Assembly (NCBI GenBank): GCA_016209525.1 | Contig: JACQWK010000443.1 | Span: 1 to 44,033 of the forward strand | Length of the DNA stretch: 44,033 nucleotides | Source of the DNA: Verrucomicrobiota bacterium | GTDB lineage: Bacteria > Verrucomicrobiota > Verrucomicrobiia > Limisphaerales > SIBE01 | Direction: 5' to 3' | Shown: in pieces, positions 7,770-17,256 of the stretch | Layout of the letters: the number at the start of each line of letters is the position of its first letter | How positions within the stretch are numbered: the first letter of the stretch is position 1 | Position numbers and translations under genes: made by a program | The notes under the pieces: generated by a model | The model's database searches: none | Seen by the model: the letters and a program-made list of their open reading frames with translations, nothing else | What the model was told of the DNA's origin: nothing

Positions 7770-10136
7770 ATGACTCGGAACGAACGCGCTACCTGCAAAG
7801 AACTTATCGAACCAGCTCTCGCCCGCGCCGGTTGGACGTGGGAGGAGCAACTGCGTATCGGTCCGGGTCGGGTCAATCTCACCGGCGAGTCGATGTATGA
7901 CGACTCGCAGGCGATTGTCGCCGATTACCTGCTCCGTTACCGCAGCGTTCCTCTGGCCGTCTTGGAAGCGAAAGCGGAAGGCGAGTCAGCCGCCGACGGC
8001 ATGCAGCAAGGATCTCGCTATGCGCAACGGCTCGCGCTGCGATTCTCCATTGCCACGAATGGCGAGGAATGGATCCTGACGGACAATGACACCGGCGCAT
8101 TCGAGAACTCGGCGGCTCCCCCTTCGCCAGATGAGATCATCCGAAAGCATGGCGTCACCATCGACTGGGATCGCTGGGCGGAAGCCTTTTCCGCTGCTTA
8201 CCATGTTGATCAGGTGACCCGGAAACTGGTCCGGCCTTATCAAGACATGGCCATTTTCAAGACGCTGTGGACCTTCGCGCAGGGCCGGAACCGGGCGCTC
8301 TTGCTCAAGGCCACCGGCACGGGCAAGACCTTCGCCGTCTTTCAGCTTGTTTGGAAATTGATGAACGGCGGAGCGTTGTCCCGCCAGCATGTCCTCTTCC
8401 TGACTGACCGGAACAGCCTCAAAGATCAGGCCTATCGCGCCTTCAGCGCCTTTCCCGCGAGTGAACGCGTCACGATCGACCGCGAAACCGTCGCCAATCG
8501 CCAGCATCTCGTAGGCAAGGTGTTTTTCGCCAATTACCAAAACCTCGACGAGGTGCATGCCGGAAAGAAGCTTTACGAACACTTCGATCCCGACTTCTTC
8601 GACCTGGTGATCGTGGATGAATGCCACCGGTCTGGGTTCGGCGACTGGTTTGGCGTGCTGGAACACTTCTCCCCCGCCCTGCAACTCGGCCTGACGGCCA
8701 CGCCCCGCGAGATCGAAGAGATTTCGCGCCCGCTGACGGATGAGGAGCAGCGCCGCGACACTTATCACTACTTCGGCGAACCGATCTTCACTTACACGCT
8801 CAAACAGGCCATCGAAGACGGTTATCTCGTGCCTTACCTTCTGGAAGAAAGGATCACCAATCTGGACGAAGATGGCTTCACCGGCCCGGATGGGAAGCAC
8901 TATACGACCTCGAACTTCGAGCGAGACATTCGCATGCCCGACCGCACCGCCGCTATCGCGACGGACCTGTGGTCGATCCTCGGCAAGTACGGCTTGCGGG
9001 ACGCGAAAACCATCGTCTTTTGCGTGGACGATACCCACGCCGCCTACATGGCTGCCGAACTCCGGCGGCTTTCCGGCGATCCGGATTACGCCGCCCGGAT
9101 CACGCGAGCCGAACGGAACAGCCACCAACTCGAACGCAACTTCGCCATTGTCGGTCCCAGCAAACCGCGCGTCGCCATCACCGTCGATCTGTTGACGACC
9201 GGATTCGACGCGCCGGACGTGAAAAACATCGTTTTTGTCCGTCCCCTGCGTAGCGCGATCCTTTACAAGCAAATGAAGGGACGCGGCACCCGGCTCTGCG
9301 ACGACATCAACAAGCGTTACTTCACCATCTTCGATTACTCCGGCGCCAGCGCGCTCGAAGACGCCGAGTTCGACGGCCACCCTGCCAATCTTCAAAAGCC
9401 GAAGACGGCCAAAGCCAAGAAAAAGCCGGAAACCGAAGCCCACCCCAAGCCCGTCGGGGAGGGAGTCTCGGTCATTATTTCAACCACCCACCGTTACGTC
9501 TGCCTGGCCGACGGACGAAAAATTCCGTTCGAGGAATACACCGAACAATCGCGCGAACACATTCTGGACGTGGCCAGCCAAAGTCTCGATTCGCTTCTGG
9601 CCATTTGGATCGACAAGAGAAGCCGCCAGGAATTGCGCGACGACCTCCGCGATCACGACATCTATCCGAGCGCCTTCCGCCATTATCTCGGTCTCGAATC
9701 GACCGATGACGTCGATATCCTGGCCAAGATCGGATTCAATCTTGTTCGTGTTCCCACGCGCCATCAGCGGGTGGTGCGGTTCTGGGACCAGGAGGAACCT
9801 TGGCTCCGGCAGCAATTCTCGGCCACGACCGCGCCCAACAACTTGGTCTCAATGCCCGAAGGGCCGGCGGCCGAGGCGTACCTGCTTGCGGCCGAGCGCG
9901 GGAGCCCTTATCGCGCGGAGAACCGGTTCAAGCGCGACTTCTGGCAGGTGGCTTTGGACCACTACGCGTTGTTTGGGATCGACGATCTCGAGAAAGCCCA
10001 GACTTACAGCGCTCCGCAGTTCGTCGACCAATTCGGCAGTTTCCAAACCCTGACCTCCCAATACGGAGGTCCAGAGCTCCTTAAATCCGACCTCGAAGCG
10101 GTCAAACAACACCTCTACGTGGCCATGGTGGCCTGA
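7770..10136 (+). CDS. hsdR: type I restriction enzyme R subunit (HsdR, EcoEI type)
   Basis: Restriction and translocation subunit of a type I R-M complex, 788 residues. The N-terminal PD-(D/E)XK nuclease shows D52 followed by LEAK (E66-x-K68). The SF2 helicase motor has Walker A ATGTGKT (181-187), a DECH box at 283-286 (VIVDECHRSG), LTATPRE (motif III region), LLTTGFDAPDV and QMKGRGTRLC (motif VI region). A charged linker (KPKTAKAKKKPETE) is followed by the EcoEI-type C-terminal region that docks to the methylase. The length is normal for this subfamily. The ATG at 7770 follows the SNase-like gene by 18 bases. A 310-base repeat-filled gap separates it from hsdM, so the R and M/S genes may have separate translation control. 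Confidence 0.95.
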   Translation: MTRNERATCKELIEPALARAGWTWEEQLRIGPGRVNLTGESMYDDSQAIVADYLLRYRSVPLAVLEAKAEGESAADGMQQGSRYAQRLALRFSIATNGEEWILTDNDTGAFENSAAPPSPDEIIRKHGVTIDWDRWAEAFSAAYHVDQVTRKLVRPYQDMAIFKTLWTFAQGRNRALLLKATGTGKTFAVFQLVWKLMNGGALSRQHVLFLTDRNSLKDQAYRAFSAFPASERVTIDRETVANRQHLVGKVFFANYQNLDEVHAGKKLYEHFDPDFFDLVIVDECHRSGFGDWFGVLEHFSPALQLGLTATPREIEEISRPLTDEEQRRDTYHYFGEPIFTYTLKQAIEDGYLVPYLLEERITNLDEDGFTGPDGKHYTTSNFERDIRMPDRTAAIATDLWSILGKYGLRDAKTIVFCVDDTHAAYMAAELRRLSGDPDYAARITRAERNSHQLERNFAIVGPSKPRVAITVDLLTTGFDAPDVKNIVFVRPLRSAILYKQMKGRGTRLCDDINKRYFTIFDYSGASALEDAEFDGHPANLQKPKTAKAKKKPETEAHPKPVGEGVSVIISTTHRYVCLADGRKIPFEEYTEQSREHILDVASQSLDSLLAIWIDKRSRQELRDDLRDHDIYPSAFRHYLGLESTDDVDILAKIGFNLVRVPTRHQRVVRFWDQEEPWLRQQFSATTAPNNLVSMPEGPAAEAYLLAAERGSPYRAENRFKRDFWQVALDHYALFGIDDLEKAQTYSAPQFVDQFGSFQTLTSQYGGPELLKSDLEAVKQHLYVAMVA

Positions 10137-10144
10137 GGACAATG

Positions 10145-10438
10145 AACCACGAGGAGCACGAAGGACACGAAGATGAACGAAATATGAAACAAAATCCAGC
10201 AGTTCAAACCGCGAACCACGCCAAATACGCGAACGGAGAGAACCTTAAGCGCCGAGGCATGTTCACCGGGTGCGTGAATATCGGAATCTTTTGGGCTTTC
10301 GCATGTTTCGCGTGTTTCGCGGTTTCAAATGCTTTTTCCAGAATGAACCGAATGCTTGAATTACTAATTGCTGGTTCCAAATCGTCCAGAGCGCCAACCT
10401 TTCCATTCTTCTTCGTGCCCTTCGTGTCCTTCGTGGTT
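10145..10438. repeat. nested inverted repeats of period-10 units between hsdR and hsdM
   Basis: The outer arms 10145-10173 and 10410-10438 match at 25 of 29 positions as reverse complements (AACCACGAGGAGCACGAAGG type). The inner arms 10203-10233 and 10298-10328 also pair over about 31 bases with some five mismatches (AAACCGCGAACCACG type). The 310-base gap 10137-10446 is almost entirely this structure, and no gene was found in it. The right arm ends eight bases before the hsdM ATG, leaving no obvious ribosome site. Confidence 0.8.
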
Positions 10439-10446
10439 ATATCCCT

Positions 10447-11935
10447 ATGACGCAAAAAACCGATCATCGCCGGCAGGAAGTCAGGCAACTGGTCAAAAAT
10501 GCCTGCGACGAGCTGAACCAGGAAGGCGTCGATGCCCGCAATTACGTCGAACAGCTCGCCTGGTTGTTCTTCCTGAAAGCCTTTGATGAGGCCGAAGAAC
10601 GCCGCGAACAGGAAGCCGCCTTTGACGATCGCTCTTTCGAGCGCCGGCTCAAGGGCGAATTTGCCTGGCCCTCCTGGGCGCGGAAAACCGATCGGCCCGA
10701 CGAAATGCTCGCCTTCGTCAATGGCCCGCTTTGGGCAAAACTCACCAACACGGACCCGAAGAAAGGCCTGGGCAGCGACGCGCTCGCCCAGCGGTTCCAG
10801 CGCATCTTTCAGAACGTGCGGAATTACTGCCGCCGCGGCGTGATCTTTGCCCGCGCGGTGCAGCAGGTGGACAAGCTCCATTTTGCCGACGACACGGACG
10901 TGCACGTCCTCTCCGAGATTTACGAGGATTTGCTCAAGCGCGTCGCGGCCGATTCCGCCGGTTACGCGGGGGAATTCTACACCCAGCGCCACATCGTCCG
11001 CGCAATGGTTCCAAGTGGTGCAGCCCAAGCCCGGCGAGCGCGTCTATGACCCGTGCTTCGGCACGGCCGGATTTCTCGGTGAATCGTCCGATTACATGCG
11101 GCGTTCGGGACGTCTATCCGCCCGGCAAATCGAGAAGCTGCAGAAGGAGACGTTCTACGGGATCGAGAACAAGCCTCTGACTTACCTGCTCGGCACGATG
11201 AACATGATCCTGCACGGGATCGAAGGCGCGAACCTCGAACTCAGCAACACACTCGAAATCCACAATGCCAACGTGCCGGAGAAGGACAAATACCAGGTTG
11301 TCCTGGCCAATCCGCCCTATGGCGGCAAGATGGCGCAACAACTCCAAACCAACTTCCGGGTCCGCTCCAGCGCCACGGAGTGCCTCTTTCTCCAGCACAT
11401 TATGACCGCGCTGGCCAAGGGCGGGCGCGCCGGGGTCATCGTGCCGGAAGGCGTGCTCTTCCGCGGTGGTCCGGATCAGAAGGTGCGCAAAGAGCTGCTG
11501 GAGCAATTCAACGTCCAGACCATCCTGTCGCTCCCCGCCGGCTGTTTCCTGCCCTACACGGGCGTGAAGACGAACGTGATCTTCTTCAACCGCCCTGAGC
11601 GGCAGCCGGACGCGGGAACGACGGCAACCCAAAGCGTCTGGTTCTATGAGCTCACCAACGACGGCTTCGAGCTGAAACAGACGCGGAAGACCATCGACGG
11701 GAACCAAATTCCGGACTTCCTCGCGAAATGGAAAGATCGAGCGATTGGGGAGAACTCTTGGACTGTGCCGGTTACGGAGCTTGCCGAACGCGGTTCTGAT
11801 CTCTCGGCCAAAAACCCGGACCGCAAGGATGACTACGAGCACCGGCCAGCGCTCGAATTGGTCCAGTCGATCAAAACCAAGGAGGACAGGATCATGGAGC
11901 TGCTGGATGAATTGGAGGGGATTCTGGAGAAATGA
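10447..11935 (+). pseudogene. hsdM: type I methyltransferase subunit HsdM, interrupted by a one-base frameshift
   Basis: N6-adenine methylase subunit of the type I system, about 495 residues if the frame is restored. The first part (10447-11010) has the HsdM helical N-terminus and GEFYTQRHIVRAMV. The second part, in another frame, continues VVQPKPGERVYDPCFGTAGFL (SAM-binding motif I) and has the catalytic NPPYGG (motif IV near 11310). Removing one C from the CC at 11011-11012 joins them as RAMVQVVQPKPG, matching the family. The rest is intact and ends in a four-base ATGA overlap with hsdS. No homopolymer is present, so slippage-type phase variation is unlikely. This is either a sequencing/assembly error or a genuine recent mutation; as written, no full-length HsdM is made. 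Confidence 0.9.
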
Positions 11936-13167
11936 CAGCGGCACATAAATGGCCATCGGTGAAGCTCTCGGAGGTCTCTGAGATAAATCCCCGTCGACCT
12001 GCGCATCTCTTGAAGTTGAACCCGAATCATCAGGTCACGTTCGTGCCGATGCCTGCCATTAATCAGAAAAGCGGCACAATTGAAGGGACTGAAACGAGGC
12101 ATCTTTCAGAAGTCCGAAAAGGGTTCACGCATTTCCAAGATGGGGATGTCCTCTTTGCCAAGATCACGCCGTGCATGCAAAACGGAAAATCGGCTCTCGC
12201 GATCAACCTCGTGAACGGTCTGGGCTTCGGTTCGACGGAATTTCATATCATTCGGCCCGATCCAGAGAAACTCCTCGCCGAGTGGATTTGGTACTTTGTC
12301 CGTCAGGGAGCCTACCGCCGAGAGGCGATGTATTATTTTCAAGGCGCAGTGGGACAACAGAGAGTTCCATCGAGTTATCTCGAGAAGACTGTGATCCCAC
12401 TGCCCCCGGTACCCGAACAGCGGCGGATTGTCGCCCGCATCAAGGAGTGCATGGAGCGGATCGAGGAAATCGAGCGGCTCCAAGCAGACGCTGTAATGGA
12501 GGCAGAAGCAACGCTGCCTTCGCTCCTGAATGAAACGTTTATTTCTCTGGCGAGAAAGTTCAGGCCTACAGAAATTGGAGCGGTCGCGCTTGAAACCCGT
12601 TACGGAACTTCCCGAAAATGCGGGCTTCAGGCTCAAGGTACCGCGATTCTACGAATTCCGAATGTTGTGAGCGGATCCGTAACCTTTGCCGATTTGAAGT
12701 ACTGCGAAATTGAAGATCAGGAACGTGAACGAATTCTCTTAAAGGACGGCGACATCCTGTTCGTCCGCACCAACGGGAGTCGAGATCTCGTTGGGAGATG
12801 CGCTGTCTTTGAATCTCCTAAAACCGATTGTGATTTCGCCTTTGCCTCGTACCTCATCCGCGTCCGGCTTGATCTCCGCAAGATGCGGCCGCACTTTCTC
12901 GCCTTCTTCCTAAACAGCTCGCAAGGTCGCACTGAGTTGAACAAACGGCGTCGCACATCAGCGGGGCAATTCAATATCAACTCGGAGAACTTAAAGAATA
13001 TCGAGGTGCCTGCACCGCCAATCGATCTTCAAGACTGCGTTGTCGATCTACTGCGCGAACGCCGAGCGCAAGTCCTGGCGCTACAGGAGGAAATGACCGA
13101 CGCGCGACAGGATGAATCTCACCTTCGCGACGCCATCCTCCGCAAGGCCTTTGCGGGTGACCTATGA
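11932..13167 (+). CDS. hsdS: type I restriction specificity subunit HsdS
   Basis: DNA-recognition subunit, 411 residues, with the usual duplicated layout. The first target recognition domain covers about 1-150 (WPSVKLSEVSEINPR; GDVLFAKITPCMQNGK) and ends with QQRVPSSYLEKTVIPLPPVPEQ, followed by a long helix RRIVARIKECMERIEEIERL that acts as spacer. The second domain runs about 210-360 (DGDILFVRTNGSRDLVG; SAGQFNINSENLKNIEVPAPP), followed by a second helix. Two different domains imply a bipartite target, which cannot be read from sequence. The ATG at 11932 overlaps the hsdM stop (ATGA), so it is translationally coupled to the frameshifted gene and its expression may suffer from that mutation. 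Confidence 0.93.
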   Translation: MTAAHKWPSVKLSEVSEINPRRPAHLLKLNPNHQVTFVPMPAINQKSGTIEGTETRHLSEVRKGFTHFQDGDVLFAKITPCMQNGKSALAINLVNGLGFGSTEFHIIRPDPEKLLAEWIWYFVRQGAYRREAMYYFQGAVGQQRVPSSYLEKTVIPLPPVPEQRRIVARIKECMERIEEIERLQADAVMEAEATLPSLLNETFISLARKFRPTEIGAVALETRYGTSRKCGLQAQGTAILRIPNVVSGSVTFADLKYCEIEDQERERILLKDGDILFVRTNGSRDLVGRCAVFESPKTDCDFAFASYLIRVRLDLRKMRPHFLAFFLNSSQGRTELNKRRRTSAGQFNINSENLKNIEVPAPPIDLQDCVVDLLRERRAQVLALQEEMTDARQDESHLRDAILRKAFAGDL

Positions 13168-13333
13168 ACCACGGAGTTCACGAAAGACACGAACAAAGGG
13201 CTCATCAAAGCTGTATGCTCCAATCAGTCCAAAGGAATAACCTTCGCGAGGATTCTGCTGGCCGCGAAAGAACGCAAGGAATGCAAAAAGCCAGGACCAG
13301 GAATCTTTGTGATCTTTGTGAGCTTTTGTGGCT
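13167..13333. repeat. inverted period-10 repeats after hsdS
   Basis: The left units from about 13167 read GAACCACGGAGTTCACGAAA. The right units at about 13302-13333 read CTTTGTGATCTTTGTGAGC and are a divergent reverse complement with the same 10-base spacing of CAC-x-AA. The element overlaps the hsdS stop and fills most of the 231-base gap before the methylase-ATPase fusion gene. Confidence 0.6.
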
Positions 13334-13398
13334 CGATCCCTTGTTTTCCGCGGCGCAGCGCGATGCGTTTCGGTCTTTCGCGATTGAACCCTAACACC

Positions 13399-16300
13399 AT
13401 GGCCGCCGCACAGACAGCTTCCGTCTCGCGGGATCTGCTCGACCAACTGCGGAGCGAACGGCACTCGCTTTCGGAGCAAGGCGCGCCGCTGGCGGCGATG
13501 CTGTACCTGCGCTGGGCGGATTTCCAGGAGGCCGAGGCCGAGGCCATGGCGGCGTTTGATGAGTCGGATTACAAACCCCTGCTCCCGGCTTCCCTCCACT
13601 GGCGGCGCTGGCACGACGTCGCGCCCGCTGAGCTTCCCGCGTTTTTCATACAAACGCTCCCTGACGCCGTCGAGAAGCTGAGCGGGGCTCACGATCCAGT
13701 AGCGGCCTCACTCCAGCGCATTTTGCCCGCCATCCGCTCCGTGGGCGAGCTTTCCGCCAAAGCATTGGCCGCGCTGGTTGAATGGCTGGCCGCCCAGCCG
13801 TTCGAGACGCCCAAGGATCGCCTTCTACTGCTCGCCTTGTTCGACGAATTCCTGGACCACACCGCTGCCCGCGAATCCGGCCAGTTCCGCACCCCCGCCG
13901 GCATCAACGATCTGCTGGTTGCTCTGGCCGCGCCCGCGCCCGGCGAACGCTTGTATGATCCTTGCTTTGGATTCGCGGGCATTTTGACGGCGGCGAGCCG
14001 GCGCGTCCGGCGTTCGGAGAAATCAGGGTTTGCCCGCAATGGAATTCCCGCGCTGGAAATCGCCGGGGTTGAAATGAATCCGAGCGCGTTTGCCATTGGA
14101 TTGGCCCGGCTGGCGCTGGCGGGTGTGGCGAATCCTCAACTTGAACTCGGCAACAGCCTCGAACGCGAAAGCGCCACCAGCCCTCAAAAGGAAGGTTTTG
14201 ACTTGGTGATCTCCGATCCGCCGTGGGGCGGGCGGCTCGATCCGCGCGGGCTTGACCATTTCCCGATTCAGACCAGCGACAGCACCGGGCTGTTTGTCCA
14301 GCATGCGGTGTCGCAATTGCGCCCGGACGGACGGGCGGTCATGGTGGTGCCGCAAGGGTTCCTTTTTCGGGAAGGCAAGATCGCGGCGCTCCGGCAATGG
14401 CTGTTCGAGCATCATCGCGTGGACGGAGTCATCGGCCTGCCTGAGGGTGGCTTCCTGCCTTACACCGGCCTCAAGGCTGCCGTCCTCCTCCTGCGAAGGA
14501 ACGGCGGGCCGACCGAGCGGCTCCGCATGGTGGATGGGACTGAGTTTTTCGAACCGCGCAAGGGTGGCGAATCAGCCGTCATTCTGCCGCGGCAGATCGA
14601 AGCGCTCGTTGGGGCCATGCGCAGCCCGACACCCGGCCAAGCCGCATGGGATGTTGAAGCCAAGACCCTGGCGGAGTTGGACTACGATCTGACGCCCGTC
14701 CGCCGAGACAAGAGCGCTCTGGAAGAAACTCTTAGAACACTCGGCCACGAGATGCCCGTGGTCTCCCTGAAGGAGGTCTGCCGGATAAGCTCTGGCGCCG
14801 CGGTTAAGTCTCGCGATCTCACTGACCGTCCGATAGGCGACCAACCGGTGCCGTACGTTCGACTCAGCGACGTGCAACACGGCCAAGCCGGGAAAGTCAC
14901 ATCCTGGATTCAGCCGGAAGCTGCTGACGAATTGGGGCCGCGCTACAAGCTGCGGGCGGGAGAAGTCCTGTTGTCCCGTTCAGGAACCATCGGCAAGGCT
15001 GGGGTAGTGCGCAACGGCGCGGTCGGCGGCATCGCTTCGAATGGGTTTTTCGTTCTGAGCACCACGGACCGGATCGATCCGCACTTCTTGGTGGCATACC
15101 TCGCGAGCGGTGAATGCAAAGAGTGGCTGCAAAGCAAGTCCGGCGGCGCCGTCATCAAGAGCCTGAAAAGGCGTTTCGTCGAGGAATTGCCGACGCCGCT
15201 TCCCCCGCTGCCAGTGCAGCATCGAGTCGCCGCGGAGGTTCGCGAACGCGGAGTGGATGCGCTGACGCAACTGGGACTGCTGTTGACGCAGGACGAGAAT
15301 GATCCTCTTGCCCGATGGATCGACCGCAGCCTGCGCCACCTCGAGGAAGCGTCATCCGGCAAAGCTTACGATGCCTCGCGCACGGTGTGGTTCCGGATCT
15401 TTGGGCGTGACTTCGACTCCGTGCGTGCCTGGGCAGCGGCGGAGCATCAGCCGCCCCTTTTGATGGACTGGGCGCTAAAACTTGTTGAGGTCGCGGATCT
15501 CTTCCGCGATTCGGAAGACGTCCCGCGCGGACCTGCTCTGCTCAGCATTCTGGAGCAAGCCTTTAGCGGCATGATGCGAGCTTACGGAAAAGTGCTCAAA
15601 GGAGAATCCCCCTTGGAGCGAAAGGCCACCCAATTGAACGCCGCGTGCGTGCTTCGCCTTCGTGAAACCATCGATGCTCTGCTCGACGACGTGCGGATCG
15701 TGATTCGGCCGAAAGCTGAAATTGTTCCCGCAGGCGTAAAAACAGAATTCTTCGTCTTGGTCCAAAACCAAGGTCCGTTGCCGCTGCGAAATTTCAAGAT
15801 CGCGAGCAAGGATTGGGGGTTCAAAAGCAAGTCGTTCTTTCTCCCCGAAAGCAGCGAACAGACCTTGACCTTCGAAGTGGAAACGCCTGCGGTACCGGGC
15901 AGGCAACCGATGACTGTGGAATGGAACGGAACTCGCCTGGACGGAAAGCAGCGCGGCGGTCGAGAGGAAATTGTCGTTGAAACTAACGCCGGCGCCGAAA
16001 CAAAGGACTCCGTGGGCCTCGGGCTCAGTCCCTACTTCATTTCTCAGCCAGTTGGCCCTGAGCGGGACGACGTCTTCTTTGGCCGCGAAGAAGTGATCGA
16101 GCAGAGCAAGCGGCAAATTCAAAGCGGGAACACCGTTCTCCTGGAGGGAAACCGCCGGGCCGGCAAAAGCTCGATCCTCAAACACTTGGAGGGCCCCAGC
16201 CGAATCCCCGGCTGGCTGGCGGTTTACAGCAGCTTCCAAGCAGCTCAGGGCGACGACAAGAGTACCGGGATGGCGACGGACGCGGTTTGGCGCACGCTCG

Positions 16301-17256
16301 CGCAAAGTCTTGCCAGCGGGTTGCTCCCGTTGTGTGTCGATGTTCCGCTGCCGGACGGCACGGTGTTGAAACCTGGGACTGGAGTCGGCATTGCCAAAGC
16401 CTGCCGAAAGGGGATCAGCGTCGAAGCGCCGTGGGAGGATTTTCAAGATTACCTCCGACAAGTGCTGCGGTTGCTAGGAGAGATGGATCGGGGGCTGGTT
16501 TTGATGATCGATGAATTCGACAAGCTCCAGGAGGGCATCGACAACGGAGTGACCTCCCCGCAAATCCCGGACAATATTCGTTATCTGATTCAAACCCTAC
16601 CGCGCTTCACGGTGGTGCTGACCGGATCGAGGCGGATGCAACGCCTGCGCCACGAGTATTGGTCGGCGCTCTACGGTTTGGGCAACAGAATTGGCGTCAG
16701 CGCACTCGATGACACTTCGGCACGCCTGCTGGTCACGAAACCGGTCGAAGGCCGGCTGATCTACACGGCAGAGGCCTTGGATCTGGTGGTGGAGCTGACG
16801 GCGCGGCAACCCTTCCTGATTCAATCCCTCTGCAACAGAATCTTTGAATTTGCCCGTCATCTGCGCGTGCGCTCAGTGACCTTGCCTCTGGTCAACGAAG
16901 CCGCGTCGGCCTTCGTGAGAGACAACGAGCATTTCGCCAGTCTATGGGGTTACGCCGAGACGGATCGGCGGCGGTTCATCTTGCTGCTGTGCCATCGGGA
17001 AAGCGCCGGACCAGACCCGCTCACCTTGGGCGTTTTGCAGGAACGGCTGCGAAGTGAGGGTCTCGATCTTTCCGACGCCGAGCTCGATGCGGACCTGAAA
17101 GGCCTTCAAGAATTGGAACTTATCGATTACCTCGGCGCCAAGGCGGGCGGGACCTACAGCCTGGCGATTCCACTGATGGGCCAGTGGTTCGACGCCCAGC
17201 AGGATTTTCACGGTGTTCGCGCGAGGGCTCTGGCCGAACAGGAGGAACGGCTATGA
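13399..17256 (+). CDS. fusion of HsdM-like methylase, HsdS-like recognition domain, beta-sandwich and P-loop ATPase
   Basis: A single 1285-residue polypeptide. Residues ~1-430 are an N6-adenine methylase of HsdM type: helical N-terminus, SAM motif I YDPCFGFAG (D187-G194) and catalytic DPPW (273-276). Residues ~450-625 form an HsdS-like target recognition domain (MPVVSLKEVCRISSG; GEVLLSRSGTIGKAGV; LPTPLPPLPVQHRVAAEV), only one half of a normal HsdS. After a helical segment comes a beta-rich, Ig-like stretch (~765-855). A P-loop ATPase follows: FFGREEVIEQ, Walker A GNRRAGKS (917-924), Walker B LMIDEFD (1035-1041), the LTGSR sensor region and a winged-helix-like end. The ATG at 13399 is chosen because upstream codons lie in repeat sequence. 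It overlaps the next gene by ATGA. It probably methylates or reads a DNA site and couples this to ATP hydrolysis; the exact role is unknown. Confidence 0.85.
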   Translation: MAAAQTASVSRDLLDQLRSERHSLSEQGAPLAAMLYLRWADFQEAEAEAMAAFDESDYKPLLPASLHWRRWHDVAPAELPAFFIQTLPDAVEKLSGAHDPVAASLQRILPAIRSVGELSAKALAALVEWLAAQPFETPKDRLLLLALFDEFLDHTAARESGQFRTPAGINDLLVALAAPAPGERLYDPCFGFAGILTAASRRVRRSEKSGFARNGIPALEIAGVEMNPSAFAIGLARLALAGVANPQLELGNSLERESATSPQKEGFDLVISDPPWGGRLDPRGLDHFPIQTSDSTGLFVQHAVSQLRPDGRAVMVVPQGFLFREGKIAALRQWLFEHHRVDGVIGLPEGGFLPYTGLKAAVLLLRRNGGPTERLRMVDGTEFFEPRKGGESAVILPRQIEALVGAMRSPTPGQAAWDVEAKTLAELDYDLTPVRRDKSALEETLRTLGHEMPVVSLKEVCRISSGAAVKSRDLTDRPIGDQPVPYVRLSDVQHGQAGKVTSWIQPEAADELGPRYKLRAGEVLLSRSGTIGKAGVVRNGAVGGIASNGFFVLSTTDRIDPHFLVAYLASGECKEWLQSKSGGAVIKSLKRRFVEELPTPLPPLPVQHRVAAEVRERGVDALTQLGLLLTQDENDPLARWIDRSLRHLEEASSGKAYDASRTVWFRIFGRDFDSVRAWAAAEHQPPLLMDWALKLVEVADLFRDSEDVPRGPALLSILEQAFSGMMRAYGKVLKGESPLERKATQLNAACVLRLRETIDALLDDVRIVIRPKAEIVPAGVKTEFFVLVQNQGPLPLRNFKIASKDWGFKSKSFFLPESSEQTLTFEVETPAVPGRQPMTVEWNGTRLDGKQRGGREEIVVETNAGAETKDSVGLGLSPYFISQPVGPERDDVFFGREEVIEQSKRQIQSGNTVLLEGNRRAGKSSILKHLEGPSRIPGWLAVYSSFQAAQGDDKSTGMATDAVWRTLAQSLASGLLPLCVDVPLPDGTVLKPGTGVGIAKACRKGISVEAPWEDFQDYLRQVLRLLGEMDRGLVLMIDEFDKLQEGIDNGVTSPQIPDNIRYLIQTLPRFTVVLTGSRRMQRLRHEYWSALYGLGNRIGVSALDDTSARLLVTKPVEGRLIYTAEALDLVVELTARQPFLIQSLCNRIFEFARHLRVRSVTLPLVNEAASAFVRDNEHFASLWGYAETDRRRFILLLCHRESAGPDPLTLGVLQERLRSEGLDLSDAELDADLKGLQELELIDYLGAKAGGTYSLAIPLMGQWFDAQQDFHGVRARALAEQEERL

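Noticed and set aside
7986..9443. 485-codon minus-strand frame
   Set aside because: Antisense to hsdR helicase motifs; its protein has no recognisable pattern and is a product of high GC.
10137..10446. CRISPR-like array
   Set aside because: The units are only about 10 bases, degenerate and arranged as inverted arms without unique spacers.
11005..11020. phase-variable hsdM
   Set aside because: No homopolymer or short tandem repeat at the frameshift, so slipped-strand switching has no substrate.
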